In this document: positions 34,913-43,900 of the stretch, one piece after another
Position numbering within the stretch: position 1 is the first letter of the stretch
How the letters are laid out: the number at the start of each line of letters is the position of its first letter
Assembly: GCF_004349105.1 (NCBI RefSeq)
Contig: NZ_SMLB01000011.1
Location: 62,001 to 126,000 of the forward strand
Length of the DNA stretch: 64,000 nucleotides
Source: Jiangella aurantiaca
Lineage (GTDB): Bacteria > Actinomycetota > Actinomycetes > Jiangellales > Jiangellaceae
Direction: 5' to 3'
Program-made: the position numbers and the translations under genes
Notes under the pieces: model-generated
What the model saw: only the letters and a program-made list of their open reading frames with translations
Database searches by the model: none
What the model was told of the DNA's origin: nothing

Positions 34913-35872
34913 ATGATGTGTTACGGATACGACGGCGACCGCGCCTTGGACGAGTCGCTGGCCCGTCGCGGACTGGGCCGGCGGACGTTCCTGCTCGGCG
35001 CGGCCGCGGCCGCCGGCGGCGTGCTGGCGGGTGTCGGCGGTGCGCTGCCCGCATCGGCCGGCGCCCGGCCGACCGGCCGGGCGATCGTCCCGCGCGGCGC
35101 GATCAGCATCCAGCTGTGGACGGTGCGCGACGCGCTGTGGGGTTCGCCGGGGTTCGACGCGACGCTGCAGGCGATCGCCGACTACGGCTACGTCAAGGTC
35201 GAGCAGGCCCTCGGGTACTTCGGCCGCACCGCTGCCCAGCTGCGCGACTTCTACGATGAGATCGGCATCTCGTGCACGTCGAGCCACGACGGCATCAGTG
35301 GCGACCAGGCCTCGCTGGAGACCAAGCTCGAGAACGCCGTCACGCTGGGCCAGCGGTTCATCGTCGTCCCGTACCTCGCCTCGGACAAGCTGTCCGACTG
35401 GCAGCTGTGGGCCGAGCAGATGAACGAGGAGGCCGCGCTGGCGCGGACGTACGGTCTGCGCTACGGCTACCACAACCACGCGCACGAGTTCACGACCGAC
35501 CTCGGCGGCGGCGTGACGCCGTGGGAGGTGCTGACGTCCGAGCTGGATCCGGGCCTCGTCCACCTCGAGGTCGACCTCTACTGGGCCGTGACCGGCGGCA
35601 TCAACAGCGGCGTCGCGGTCGAGGACTCCGAGCAGTTCGCCATCGACGTCATCGACGCCGCGCCGCAGCGGACGTTGCAGTACCACGTCAAGGACCGCCA
35701 CCTCGCTGGCGGCGACATGGCCGATCTTGGCACCGGGCACATCGACTTCGCGAAGATCTTCCGCGCGCACCGCGTGCTGGAGTACATCGTCGAGAACGAC
35801 ACCCCGGACGTCACCCCGCTGCAGACCGCGGAGGTCGGCTACCGGTACCTCACCGAGCTGCGGATGCGCTGA
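34913..35872 (+). CDS. Tat-exported sugar isomerase/epimerase-like TIM-barrel protein
   Basis: 319 aa from ATG 34913 (ATG 34916 is also possible), with GAAAGGAG upstream. A twin-arginine signal LGRRTFLLGAAAAAGG is preceded by an unusual MCYGYDGDRALDESL head. The barrel carries SIQLWTVRDAL, VKVEQALGYF, YGYHNHAHEFTTDLGG, VHLEVDLYWAVTGG, YHVKDRH and EYIVEND. It is a paralogue of the 5880 protein: the two share SIQL(W/F)T(V/I)R, NHxHEF and the E(V/M)D(L/I)YWA motif. Export places one barrel of the operon outside the membrane, on the side where the dehydrogenases work. A strong hairpin follows. Confidence 0.88.
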   Translation: MMCYGYDGDRALDESLARRGLGRRTFLLGAAAAAGGVLAGVGGALPASAGARPTGRAIVPRGAISIQLWTVRDALWGSPGFDATLQAIADYGYVKVEQALGYFGRTAAQLRDFYDEIGISCTSSHDGISGDQASLETKLENAVTLGQRFIVVPYLASDKLSDWQLWAEQMNEEAALARTYGLRYGYHNHAHEFTTDLGGGVTPWEVLTSELDPGLVHLEVDLYWAVTGGINSGVAVEDSEQFAIDVIDAAPQRTLQYHVKDRHLAGGDMADLGTGHIDFAKIFRAHRVLEYIVENDTPDVTPLQTAEVGYRYLTELRMR

Positions 35873-35886
35873 ACGCAGCCGATCCC

Positions 35887-35929
35887 ACACGGGGCGGCAG
35901 CACGCCGGACGCGTGTTGCCGCCCCGTGT
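35887..35929 (+). terminator. Strong hairpin terminating the ebo-like operon
   Basis: A 19-bp stem (ACACGGGGCGGCAGCACGC with 35911-35929, one G-U pair) and a 5-nt loop start 14 bases after the last stop of the operon. No T-run follows. Confidence 0.7.
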
Positions 35930-36009
35930 CGTGCGGATGTCGATGATCATCGATTCGCCCGGAAGGGTAGCTGCCAGGCACCTCGTCGGGGCACACTTGG
36001 TGGACCGAG

Positions 36010-37089
36010 GTGGTGCCGGTGATCCGATCGAGGGCGGAGGGTCGCGCGCTGCCGTCCCAGCGTGGGCGGCCGGACGGTGACTTCTCCGACGTCAGAGACC
36101 TGGGCGATCCTGTGCCCGTGGCCGTCGTCGACGACGACGATCCGCCGGCCGCGCCGATGCCGCGGATTCACGACGCCGGTCCCGGCGGCGGCACCGACCT
36201 CACCCGCCGCTACCTGCGCGAGATCGGCCGCATCCCGCTGCTCAGCGGCGCCGAGGAGGTCCGGCTGGCGCGCGCCATCGAGGCCGGGCTGCTGGCCGGC
36301 GAGCGGCTGGCCGCCGGCGATGCCGGTCCCGACCACGACGCGCTCGTCGAGGTCGTCCGCATCGGCCAGCGGGCCAAGGCCAGCCTCATCGAGGCCAACC
36401 TGCGCCTCGTCGTCTCCATCGCCCGCCGCTACACTCGCCGCGGCCTGCCCATGCTGGACCTCATCCAGGAGGGCAACGTCGGCCTCATCCGCGCCGTCGA
36501 GCGGTTCGACCACGCCCGCGGGTTCAAGTTCTCCACGTACGCCACCTGGTGGATCCGCCAGGCCATCAGCCGCGCGCTGGCCGAGCAGGGCCGCACGATC
36601 CGGCTGCCGGTCCACGTGGTCGACGAGCTCAACCGTGTCCTGCGGGTGCTGCGTACGCTGGCGCAGAAGCAGGCCCGCGACCCGTCCGTCGAGGAGCTGG
36701 CCGCCGCCACGTCGCTGCCCGCCGACCGCGTCGTCGAGCTGCTCTCGTACGCCGAGGAGCCGGTCAGCCTGCAGCTGCCGGTCGGCGAGTCGTCGGACAA
36801 CATGTTCGGCGACTTCGTCGAGGACACCGACGCGCTGAGCCCCGAGGAGCTGGTCGCACAGCTGCTGCTGCGCGACCAGGTCGAGCAGGTGCTCGACGGC
36901 CTCAGCGAGCGCGAGAAGATGGTCGTCCGACTCCGCTACGGCCTGCATGACGGCCGCACCCGGACGCTGGAGGAGGTGGGTCGCGAGTTCGGCGTCACCC
37001 GCGAACGGGTCCGCCAGATCGAGCACCGGACGCTCACCAAGCTGCGGCGCAACGAGTGGGCCAGCGAGCTGCGCGACTACCTCGCCTGA
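36010..37089 (+). CDS. RNA polymerase sigma factor, sigma-70 family (group 2, SigB/Hrd type)
   Basis: Up to 359 aa. Regions are clear: 1.2 ([22 protein letters not shown]), 2.1-2.4 ([39 protein letters not shown]), 3 ([16 protein letters not shown]) and 4 ([15 protein letters not shown]... [21 protein letters not shown]). There is no long region 1.1 acidic extension, so it is an alternative, housekeeping-like factor. The start is uncertain: GTG 36010, GTG 36112 or 36118, or ATG 36157 all leave region 1.2 intact. Nothing links it to the operon upstream, which has its own terminator. Confidence 0.9.
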   Translation: MVPVIRSRAEGRALPSQRGRPDGDFSDVRDLGDPVPVAVVDDDDPPAAPMPRIHDAGPGGGTDLTRRYLREIGRIPLLSGAEEVRLARAIEAGLLAGERLAAGDAGPDHDALVEVVRIGQRAKASLIEANLRLVVSIARRYTRRGLPMLDLIQEGNVGLIRAVERFDHARGFKFSTYATWWIRQAISRALAEQGRTIRLPVHVVDELNRVLRVLRTLAQKQARDPSVEELAAATSLPADRVVELLSYAEEPVSLQLPVGESSDNMFGDFVEDTDALSPEELVAQLLLRDQVEQVLDGLSEREKMVVRLRYGLHDGRTRTLEEVGREFGVTRERVRQIEHRTLTKLRRNEWASELRDYLA

Positions 37090-37167
37090 GGCCTCGCTGG
37101 CCCACGGCCTACCGCGAGGTCCCGGCCGGCAGCAGTCCCGCAAGGGAACGGGAATTAGGCTGGGCCG

Positions 37168-37644
37168 ATGAGGCTGCGCCGGCAACGTCCCCCTGCCATC
37201 GACGGACTCGCGCCGGGAGAACGGGTGCTCGCGACCGCCGACGGCCCTGACGGCGAGGTCGCCGCCACCACGCACCGGTTGCTGCTGCGCGGCACCTCGG
37301 TGGAGTGGGCCCGCGTCGAGACGGCCGCGTGGGACGGCGACGCCGAGCTGCTCGTCGTCACGGAGCTCCCGGACGGCAACGGACGCCGGCGCCGGCACCG
37401 CGTGGCGCTCGAGTCGCCGCGCCGGCTGGTCGACGTCGTCCGCGAACAGGTCACCCAGAGCGTGGTCATCAGCCGCCATGTCGCCGTCGACGGCCGCCGC
37501 GGCGTGCGCGTCACCGGCCGGCGCACCCCGTCCGACGAGATCGTCTGGACCGCGGCCGTGGACTCCGGCATCGACCTGCGCGACCCCGGCACAAAGGCCC
37601 GGGTCGACGCCGCGGTCGCGCTGGTCCGCAACGAGGTCGAGTAG
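37168..37644 (+). CDS. Small conserved actinobacterial-type protein, unknown function
   Basis: 158 aa. A -10-like TAGGCT at 37155-37160 lies 7 bases before the ATG and no ribosome-binding site fits, so the mRNA is probably leaderless. The protein is soluble, Arg-rich, with alternating beta-strand segments (GERVLATADGPDGEVAATTHRLLLRG, then RVETAAWDGDAELLVVT) that suggest a PH-like or bPH-type barrel. The last part, ESPRRLVDVVREQVTQSVVISRHV, looks helical. I do not know a function. Confidence 0.75.
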   Translation: MRLRRQRPPAIDGLAPGERVLATADGPDGEVAATTHRLLLRGTSVEWARVETAAWDGDAELLVVTELPDGNGRRRRHRVALESPRRLVDVVREQVTQSVVISRHVAVDGRRGVRVTGRRTPSDEIVWTAAVDSGIDLRDPGTKARVDAAVALVRNEVE

Positions 37645-37716
37645 TCACGCTCGACGGCGTCACAACGGGCAACCCTCGTTGCGCACCCCGCGACGACATC
37701 GAACCCACACCATGAC

Positions 37717-37777
37717 GTTGATCACGGAGAAGCGTCCCTTTCCAGTGCCTCCGCAGGGGGAGTTCTCCGTGGTCAAC
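37717..37777. repeat. Palindromic element, 15-bp arms GTTGATCACGGAGAA / TTCTCCGTGGTCAAC
   Basis: 61 bp, one mismatch in the arms, with weak internal pairing (TCCCT/AGGGG). It aligns without gaps to the 61-bp element at 52471-52531 (about four fifths of bases equal). It lies between the 3' ends of convergent genes (37644 + and 37803 -). Confidence 0.85.
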
Positions 37778-37802
37778 AAGGATTCGGGGGTGCTAGAGCG
37801 TT

Positions 37803-38246
37803 CTAAGGCGTCAGCCGAGCGGCCGCGTGCTGCGCGAGGCCGTCGGCGCACTGCTGGATGAACTTCGTCAGTGTGCGGCGGTAGAGGCCGCCCATGCCCG
37901 GCACTTTCGCCCGGAACGACGAGTGCCAGCGGATGGTGGTGCCGTCCGGGCGCTCGGTGAGGTCGATGTCGGCGCGGTAGTCCTTGATGGCCAGGCCGGA
38001 CAGCAGCACGTAGCTGAGCCGCCGGTCCGGGACGAGCTCGACGATGCGCTCGCGGCTGGTGGTGCGGCCGGTGCGGAACACCCGCACCGCGCCGACGCTC
38101 TCGCCGCCGTCCTCGCCGGGTGACTCCAGCTCGAACGAGCCGAGCGGGGACCAGCCCGGCCAGCTCGCGCCATCTCGCAGTAGCGCGTAGACGGCGGCGG
38201 CCGGTGCCGTCGTGGTGGCCGAGACGTCGATGTGTTGCACACCCAT
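37803..38246 (-). CDS. SRPBCC-family (polyketide cyclase/START-like) protein
   Basis: 147 aa. The ATG at 38246 follows a consensus AGGAGGT; an upstream ATG at 38264 would start inside the operator. Sequence features of the START/Bet v1-like ligand-binding fold: HIDVSATTTAPAAAVYALLRDGASWPGWSPL at the N-terminus, then alternating strands and a long C-terminal helix (YRRTLTKFIQQCADGLAQH). It probably binds a hydrophobic small molecule. It is divergent from the TetR gene and shares its operator, so it is likely the main target of that regulator. Confidence 0.85.
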   Translation of the reverse strand: MGVQHIDVSATTTAPAAAVYALLRDGASWPGWSPLGSFELESPGEDGGESVGAVRVFRTGRTTSRERIVELVPDRRLSYVLLSGLAIKDYRADIDLTERPDGTTIRWHSSFRAKVPGMGGLYRRTLTKFIQQCADGLAQHAAARLTP

Positions 38247-38256
38247 GATGACCTCC

Positions 38257-38280
38257 TGTACCAAATGGTACAGCTAGGAT
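38257..38280. promoter_or_regulatory. TetR operator TGTACCA-AA-TGGTACA and leaderless TetR promoter
   Basis: A perfect 7-bp inverted repeat with a 2-bp spacer (38257-38272) sits between divergent SRPBCC and TetR genes. A -10 TAGGAT (38275-38280) lies 6 bases before the TetR ATG, which makes that transcript probably leaderless. On the minus strand the operator overlaps a TACCAT -10-like box and abuts the AGGAGGT of the SRPBCC gene. One bound dimer could block both directions. Confidence 0.7.
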
Positions 38281-38286
38281 CTGGGC

Positions 38287-38859
38287 ATGACGGAGGCGGG
38301 TGGCGGGAAGGAGCGGCTGCTGCGTGCGGCGGTCGAGTACGTCGCGGCGAACGGGGTGGGGGAGCGGAGCCTGCGGCAGATCGCGGCCGCATTGGGCACC
38401 AGTCACCGCATGCTGATCTACCACTTCGGCTCCAAGGAGGGCCTGTTCGTCGAGGTCGTCCGGGCCATGGAAGAACGGCAGCGCGAGCTGCTCGCCGAGC
38501 TGACCGCCGCCGAGGACGACCCGATCGACGCGGCGCGCCGGTTCTGGGCCCGGCTCGCCGACCCCGCGCTCTGGCCCCACGAGCGGTTGTTCTTCGAGCT
38601 CTACGGCCGCGCGCTGCAGGGCGACCCGGCTGCGCTGCCGCTGCTCGACGGCATCGTCGACACCTGGGTGACGGCGCTGGTGGGGCCTCTGGAGAAGGCC
38701 GGCACCGCGCCCGACGCAGCCCGGGCGCAGGCCCGGCTCGGCCTCGCAGTCGCCCGCGGGCTGCTGCTCGACCTGCTCGCCACCGGCGACCGCGCCGGCG
38801 TCGACGCCGCGATGGAGGAGTTCACCCGCATGTACGCCGCGACGCTGCCGCCGCGCTGA
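38287..38859 (+). CDS. TetR/AcrR-family transcriptional regulator
   Basis: 190 aa. N-terminal helix-turn-helix (KERLLRAAVEYVAANGVGERSLRQIAAALGTSHRMLIYHFGSKEGLF split over ~8-50) of the TetR type, then a helical ligand-binding domain with tryptophans and a C-terminal FTRMYAA helix. It should repress itself and the divergent SRPBCC gene through the dyad at 38257-38272. The ligand is unknown; the SRPBCC protein may bind the same one. Start chosen from the leaderless promoter. Confidence 0.9.
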   Translation: MTEAGGGKERLLRAAVEYVAANGVGERSLRQIAAALGTSHRMLIYHFGSKEGLFVEVVRAMEERQRELLAELTAAEDDPIDAARRFWARLADPALWPHERLFFELYGRALQGDPAALPLLDGIVDTWVTALVGPLEKAGTAPDAARAQARLGLAVARGLLLDLLATGDRAGVDAAMEEFTRMYAATLPPR

Positions 38860-38936
38860 CCCGGCGGCGCTGCGCTCGGCGCGCCGAATTCCCCCGGATC
38901 GGCCAGAATGGGGACGAACCCCCAGGGAGGTCGGCG

Positions 38937-39527
38937 GTGACGACGGACGAGGTGACGATGCTCGCCACCCGGCGGCTGCGGCTGCGCGACTTCCGCGACG
39001 ACGACGTCGACGGGCTGTACGCGCTGGTCAGCGACGACCGCCTGACCCGGACCCTGGCGTTCGACTCGCTCGATCGCGAACAGGCGGCCGGCATGCTCCG
39101 TACCGCCGTCGACCTTGCCGCCGCCCGGCCGCGGGTCGAGTACTACCTCGCCGTCACGCTGCGCGAGGGCGATGACGTCCCGATCGGCTTCGTCCGGCTC
39201 GGCCTGGCCGACGTGCGGGCGGGCAAGCTCGGCTACCTGATCGCGGCCGAGCACTGGGGTCACGGCTATGCAACCGAGGCCGCGGCCGCGATGCTGGACC
39301 TCGCGTTCGGCCCGCTCGGCCTGCACCGTGTCAGCGCGGCGATCGGGCCGGACAATGCCGCCTCGATCGCCGTCGCCGAGCGGCTCGGGCTGGTGCTCGA
39401 GGGCCGCATGCGCGAGAACGTCTTCACCAACGGCGGCTGGCGCGACTCGCTGTTGTACTCCGTGCTCGCTCCCGAGTGGACCCGGCCTCACGCCGGTTCG
39501 GCGAACACCACCACGTTGTCGCGATAG
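38937..39527 (+). CDS. GNAT-family N-acetyltransferase (RimJ/RimL-like)
   Basis: 196 aa from GTG 38937 with GGGAGG seven bases upstream (an internal ATG at 38958 is an alternative). The RimJ/RimL pattern is plain: TRRLRLRDFRDDDVDGLYALVSD at the start, GYLIAAEHWGHGYATEAAAAML (acetyl-CoA loop) and NAASIAVAERLGLVLEGRMREN near the end. It probably acetylates a protein N-terminus or a small amine. The last 40 bases overlap the 3' end of the opposing sortase gene. Confidence 0.88.
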   Translation: MTTDEVTMLATRRLRLRDFRDDDVDGLYALVSDDRLTRTLAFDSLDREQAAGMLRTAVDLAAARPRVEYYLAVTLREGDDVPIGFVRLGLADVRAGKLGYLIAAEHWGHGYATEAAAAMLDLAFGPLGLHRVSAAIGPDNAASIAVAERLGLVLEGRMRENVFTNGGWRDSLLYSVLAPEWTRPHAGSANTTTLSR

Positions 39528-40198
39528 CGGCCCAGCCGGCGGTCGTACTCGCCACCGCAGGTGATCAGCCGCAGCAGCGGCCGGTCGTCCGTGCCGCCGT
39601 AGACGGCGTCGGTCGGGAAGGCATCCTGCGAGTACTGCCCGACCTCGACCGCCCGGAACGACGACGTCCCGCCATCGGCGTGGGTGACGACGATCTCGTC
39701 GCCCGGCGCCACGTCCCCGAGCCGGTAGAACACGTCCGGCCCATCGCGGCTGTCCAGGTGACCGGCGATGACGGCCGCGCCGTTCTCGCCCGGCTCCGGC
39801 CCCTCCTCCCACCAGCCGGCGTCACCGTACGGGGGCGGGACGAGGACGTTGCCGGCGTCGACGGCGATCGGGACGACGTCCGTCTCGATGCCAACCGCCG
39901 GCACCGCGACCGTGACCGGGTCGGCCAGCTCCGGCTCGGGCGCCCGGGTGGGTGCGGGGAACGGGGACGGCGTACGGCTCGGGGCCGGTGCGGCCGGCGG
40001 CGACGGGGTGGGGGCCGCCATGGCGGCCGGCGGGTTCGTCGCCGGCCCGGTGCCGGAAGGGTCGCCGTCGCCGCCGCACGCGGCCGCCAGCAGGGCGGAC
40101 AGCGCCGCGATGGCCGCCGCCCGCCCGGGCCGGCGGCCACCGCGTGTGCGGCGAACGGCGGGTGTGCCGGTCAGCTCTCGGTCCGGAACCGACGCCAC
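39488..40198 (-). CDS. Class E/F-type sortase
   Basis: 236 aa from GTG 40198. A short cytoplasmic head, a hydrophobic segment (AAAIAALSALLAAACGG) with a lipobox-like Cys, a long Pro/Ala/Ser linker and a sortase beta-barrel: AAVIAGHLDSRDG (catalytic His), RLITCGGEYD (catalytic Cys ~214) and GRYRDNVVVFA (catalytic Arg). It should attach or cut surface proteins at the membrane. Its first 28 bases overlap the end of the D/G-rich surface-protein gene, so the two are co-transcribed and that protein is the natural substrate. The catalytic triad is complete. Confidence 0.87.
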   Translation of the reverse strand: MASVPDRELTGTPAVRRTRGGRRPGRAAAIAALSALLAAACGGDGDPSGTGPATNPPAAMAAPTPSPPAAPAPSRTPSPFPAPTRAPEPELADPVTVAVPAVGIETDVVPIAVDAGNVLVPPPYGDAGWWEEGPEPGENGAAVIAGHLDSRDGPDVFYRLGDVAPGDEIVVTHADGGTSSFRAVEVGQYSQDAFPTDAVYGGTDDRPLLRLITCGGEYDRRLGRYRDNVVVFAEPA

Positions 40199-40746
40199 AG
40201 CAGGCCCGCCCCGCCGACCGTGGCCAGCCCGACCAGCGCGCCCGGCGCCAGCCAGCCGGTGTCGTCGCCTGCCGTGCCGCCGGCGCCGGTGTCGACGCCG
40301 CCACTGGGCGCTTGGCCGCCGTCGTCGTCGCCGGAGCCGTCATCGTCGCCGTCGTCGTCGCTGGCGGTGACGCCAGTGTTCACGCCGCCGCTCGGCGCCT
40401 GGCCGTCGTCGCCGTCGTCGTCACCGGCACCATCGTCGTCACCGCCGCCGGAGCCGCCCGCCCCGCCGGCCGCGCCGTCATCGTCACCGGCACCATCGTC
40501 GTCACCGCCGCCATCGTCGTCACCGGCGCCGGCCGCGCCGTCGTCGTCACCGGCACCATCGTCGTCACCGCCGCCATCGTCACCGCCGTCGTCGTCGCCG
40601 GAGCCGTCATCGCCCCCGTCGTCGTCGGCCGAGACGGCCACGGAGTCGACCGCTGCCGTCGCGGGCGTGGCGAGTGCGACGCCGGCACCGGTCAGGCCGG
40701 CGGCCGCGGCGAGCGCCGCGGCGAGGCTGATCTTGGTGGAACGCAT
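40171..40746 (-). CDS. Asp/Gly-repeat surface protein with C-terminal membrane anchor
   Basis: 191 aa from ATG 40746, behind GAAGGAG. A Sec signal (MRSTKISLAAALAAAAGL... ending PATAA) leads to low-complexity repeats of DDDG, GAGDDDG and QAPSGGV(N/D)TG, then a hydrophobic helix (LAPGALVGLATVGGAGLLW) and a basic tail RRFRTES. This is the layout of a sortase substrate, but no LPXTG or LAXTG is seen; TGWLAPG before the helix is the nearest. The acidic repeats could bind calcium. GGCGACGAC-type triplet repeats make the length prone to change. The sortase follows directly. Confidence 0.82.
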   Translation of the reverse strand: MRSTKISLAAALAAAAGLTGAGVALATPATAAVDSVAVSADDDGGDDGSGDDDGGDDGGGDDDGAGDDDGAAGAGDDDGGGDDDGAGDDDGAAGGAGGSGGGDDDGAGDDDGDDGQAPSGGVNTGVTASDDDGDDDGSGDDDGGQAPSGGVDTGAGGTAGDDTGWLAPGALVGLATVGGAGLLWRRFRTES

Positions 40747-40895
40747 GGCTGGACTCCTTCGTGTGGGTGCACTTCCAGCCTCAATCTGTCCTGGCCAGCG
40801 GCCGGATTCCAGCGCGGGCGGCGTTGTTGAGAGCGTTCTCATCGAGACCTCATCGCCGGCCGGGGATCTCTCATGAAACGGCTGAAAACGGGCCG

Positions 40896-40932
40896 TTCCC
40901 CGCCGCCCGGCGAAGCGCCGGACGACGGGGAA
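40896..40932 (-). terminator. Terminator of the phosphoesterase transcript
   Basis: A 17-bp stem (CGCCGGGCGGCGGGGAA-type, two G-U pairs) with a 3-nt loop begins 13 bases beyond the minus-strand stop at 40945; on the minus strand it is followed by a short TTTT. This is the most conventional intrinsic terminator in the window. Confidence 0.75.
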
Positions 40933-40944
40933 GGGCGAGGGGCA

Positions 40945-43900
40945 TCAGCGCGCGGCCAGCTGGTCCAGCACCGCGAACGGGTTCGACGCCCCACCGTTGG
41001 CGGCCGCGACCACCCGCCGGTCCAGCGTGTAGCTCCCGCCGGCCGGGATCTCGACCTGGAACCGGCTCATCACCCAGTTCCCGTTGCCGTAGGCGGTGAA
41101 CGCGTCGTCGCCCGCGTAGATGACCCCGTACGTCTGCGGGTCGGTGCCGGTGGCGCCGATCCAGCGCCCCGCCGGCTCGTACGACGCTGGGCTCTCGTAG
41201 GGCGTCGTGATGACGCCGTGGCCGGGAACGCCGATCCGCTGGCCGGCGCCGTCCCAGTCCATGGCGTCGCCGACCCAGACGTTCAGGTCCGACGTCCCGG
41301 TGTTCGTGAACACCGTCGAGGCCCGGACCCACTCCTCGCCGGGGCGTACCGTGTACGTCGTTTCGACGGTGACGCCGGGGTGCGCCGACGACGTCCCGGT
41401 GGTGCGCACGACCGCCTGGTCGCCCGTGGCCTGGACGATCTCGAGGCCGCTGTTCCGGACGGTCGTCTGCTGCCACGCCTCGGTGCCGGTCGGCTGCTCG
41501 TCCACGATGTACGGCAGGTTCAGCCAGTCCAGCTGGTCGGCTCTGCCACGGACGGCGAGGTCGATCGGCTTGCCGACGGTGGAGTTCGGCAGCTGGCCGT
41601 CGTTGAACACCTTGGAGATCGTCATGGCGAGCTTGTCGTTCTCCATGACGACGTCCTGCAAGCCGCCTTCGGCGGTGCCGCCGGAGAGCTGCCGGCCGGT
41701 GCTGGCCAGCACGGTCACCGGCGTCAGCGCGACGTCCGCCGTCGCGGTCGCGCCGGCCACCACCGAAGCGGGCACCGACGCCGTCGCGTAGCCGAGCGTC
41801 GCCACCCGCAGCGTGTAGTCGCCCGGGTCCAGCGCCATCAGGTAACGGCCGTCCGCCGCCGTCCGCGCCGCGCCGACCACAGCGCCCGACCCGTCCACCG
41901 CCTCCACCAGCACGCCCGCGGCCGGCGCACCGGTGTCCGACTGCGTCACCGTGCCGCCCACACGAGACCGGTCGGCCACCTCGTCGTCGAGCAGGTCGAG
42001 CCGGTCGGCCCACTGCGCGATGTTGGAGGAGACGTGCCCGGCGCCCGGGTAGTCGGTGATGTGGTACCAGGTGATGGTCCGGGTGTCGCCGGCGTCGACG
42101 CTGGCGTCGAACCACGTGCCGGTGACGTAGCCGAACCCGCTGATCGCGTACGGCTCGTCTTCCAGCCAGGCCAGCCCGTGCGCAGGGACCGGCCGGACCG
42201 TCGTCGAGCCGACGTAGACGAAGTTGTCGGTCCAGCCCGACCGGACGTAGCCGGGGTCGTTGCGGCCGATGCCCGGCACGTACGCGACGTCCTGCGCGCT
42301 GTCGGGGTCGAGCAGGTACTGGAAGTACCCGTCGAAGTCCGACGTGCCGGTGTTCTGGATGTCCAGGGTGATCTTGACGACCGGCGCGTCGCCCAGCGCA
42401 CGGTAGCGCAGCGTCGTCTTCAGGTCGCCGTCGACGCGTGCCGACCCGGAGGCCACGACGGTGTCGCCGTCGGCGCCGATGTCGGTGAGGTTCAGCCAGT
42501 CGTTCGGACGGTTCCAGTCCGGCGTGCCAGGGCCGCCGGCCGTCCGCGACAGCATCAGCTCGCTCCAGTCCAGCGTCTCCTGCGCGGTGCCGTCGAGCAG
42601 GAACAGGTCGCCGAGGCTGCCCGCGGCCAGCGTGCCGGGCAGGTTGTTCGCGGCCGCCCGGGACGAGATGGTCGCCTGGACGCGCTCGTTCATGGTGAAG
42701 TGGTACGTCTCGCCGGCCACCGCGTCGGTGCGCGGGCTGCCCGAGCCGTAGTCGGGCACGACGGTGGACGCGCCGGCCGTCGGGCCGGTCACCTCGACCA
42801 GCTCGAGGTCCGCCGTCTGCGTGCCGGTGCTGCCCACCGTCACCGTCGCGGACGAGCCGCTGGTCGGCAGGAACGCCCGCTTCGCAGTCGACAGCGTGTA
42901 GCTCCCCGGCGCCAGGCCGAGCACGTACCGGCCCTGCGAGTCGGTGGTCGTCGAGAGCGACGTGCCGCCTGCAGTGGCGACCACGCGGGCGTCGGCGATC
43001 GGCGCGCCGGTCGCCTCATCCGTCACCGTCCCGGTGACCCGGGCCCAGCGCGCCGCCGCCTCGCCGCCGGGGGTGAACGCGTAGAGGTTGCCGTCCCACG
43101 CGCCGGCGACGACGGTGTTGCCGCTGACCGCCGGGCCGGAGCCGACCCAGGTGCCGATCTCGTACTGCCACAGCGGCTGCCCGGTCACGCTGTCCAGAGC
43201 GTAGAAGTAGCCGTTGTTGGCGCCGACGAACAGCGTCTCGCCGCTGAGAACGGGCGACGACAGTACGCCACCGGTGTAGGTCCCGCCAGGCAGCATCCGG
43301 TCCCACAGCACCGCGCCGGTGCGTGCGTTGAGCGCTGTCACCGCGCCGCTCGGGAAGCCCATGTAGACGATCTCGCCGGCGACGACGGGCGCCGACGGCG
43401 TGGCGCCGCTGGACACCCGCGACGCGTGCGGGCTGCGGTAGGTCCACAGGTCGCGGCCGGTGGCGGCGTCGCGGGCGATGATGCCGTTGTTCGAGCCGAT
43501 GAACACCCGGCCGCCGCCCGCGGCGGGGATGCCGTCCTGCCAGCCGCCGAGCACGGCCGACGACTGCCACTGCCGGGTGCCGGTGGCAGCGTCGTACGCG
43601 AGCACCCGGTCGGCGGTCTGGCTGCCGACGAAGACCCGCCCGTCCGCGACCGCGGGCGTGCCGTCGCTCATCGTCGCGCCGGCCATCGGGGACGCCCACA
43701 GCTCGCTGCCGTCCTCTGGGTCGAGCGCGACCAGCAGGCCCTGACTGGCCGGGCCGTAGCGGGTCTGGTAGGCCCAGTACACCTTGCCGTCGGCGACGGC
43801 GGGGGAGTAGTAGCCATAGGCGCGCTGGTTGTTCGGGTCCGGCGCCTCCTCGGTGTCGCGCTGCCAGACCAGTTCGCCGGTCGCGCGGTCGACGGCGAAC

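Noticed and set aside
40280-40630. Dense short repeats that might suggest a CRISPR or tandem-repeat array
   Set aside because: They are in-frame GAC/GGC codon repeats of the D/G-rich surface protein with no spacer structure.
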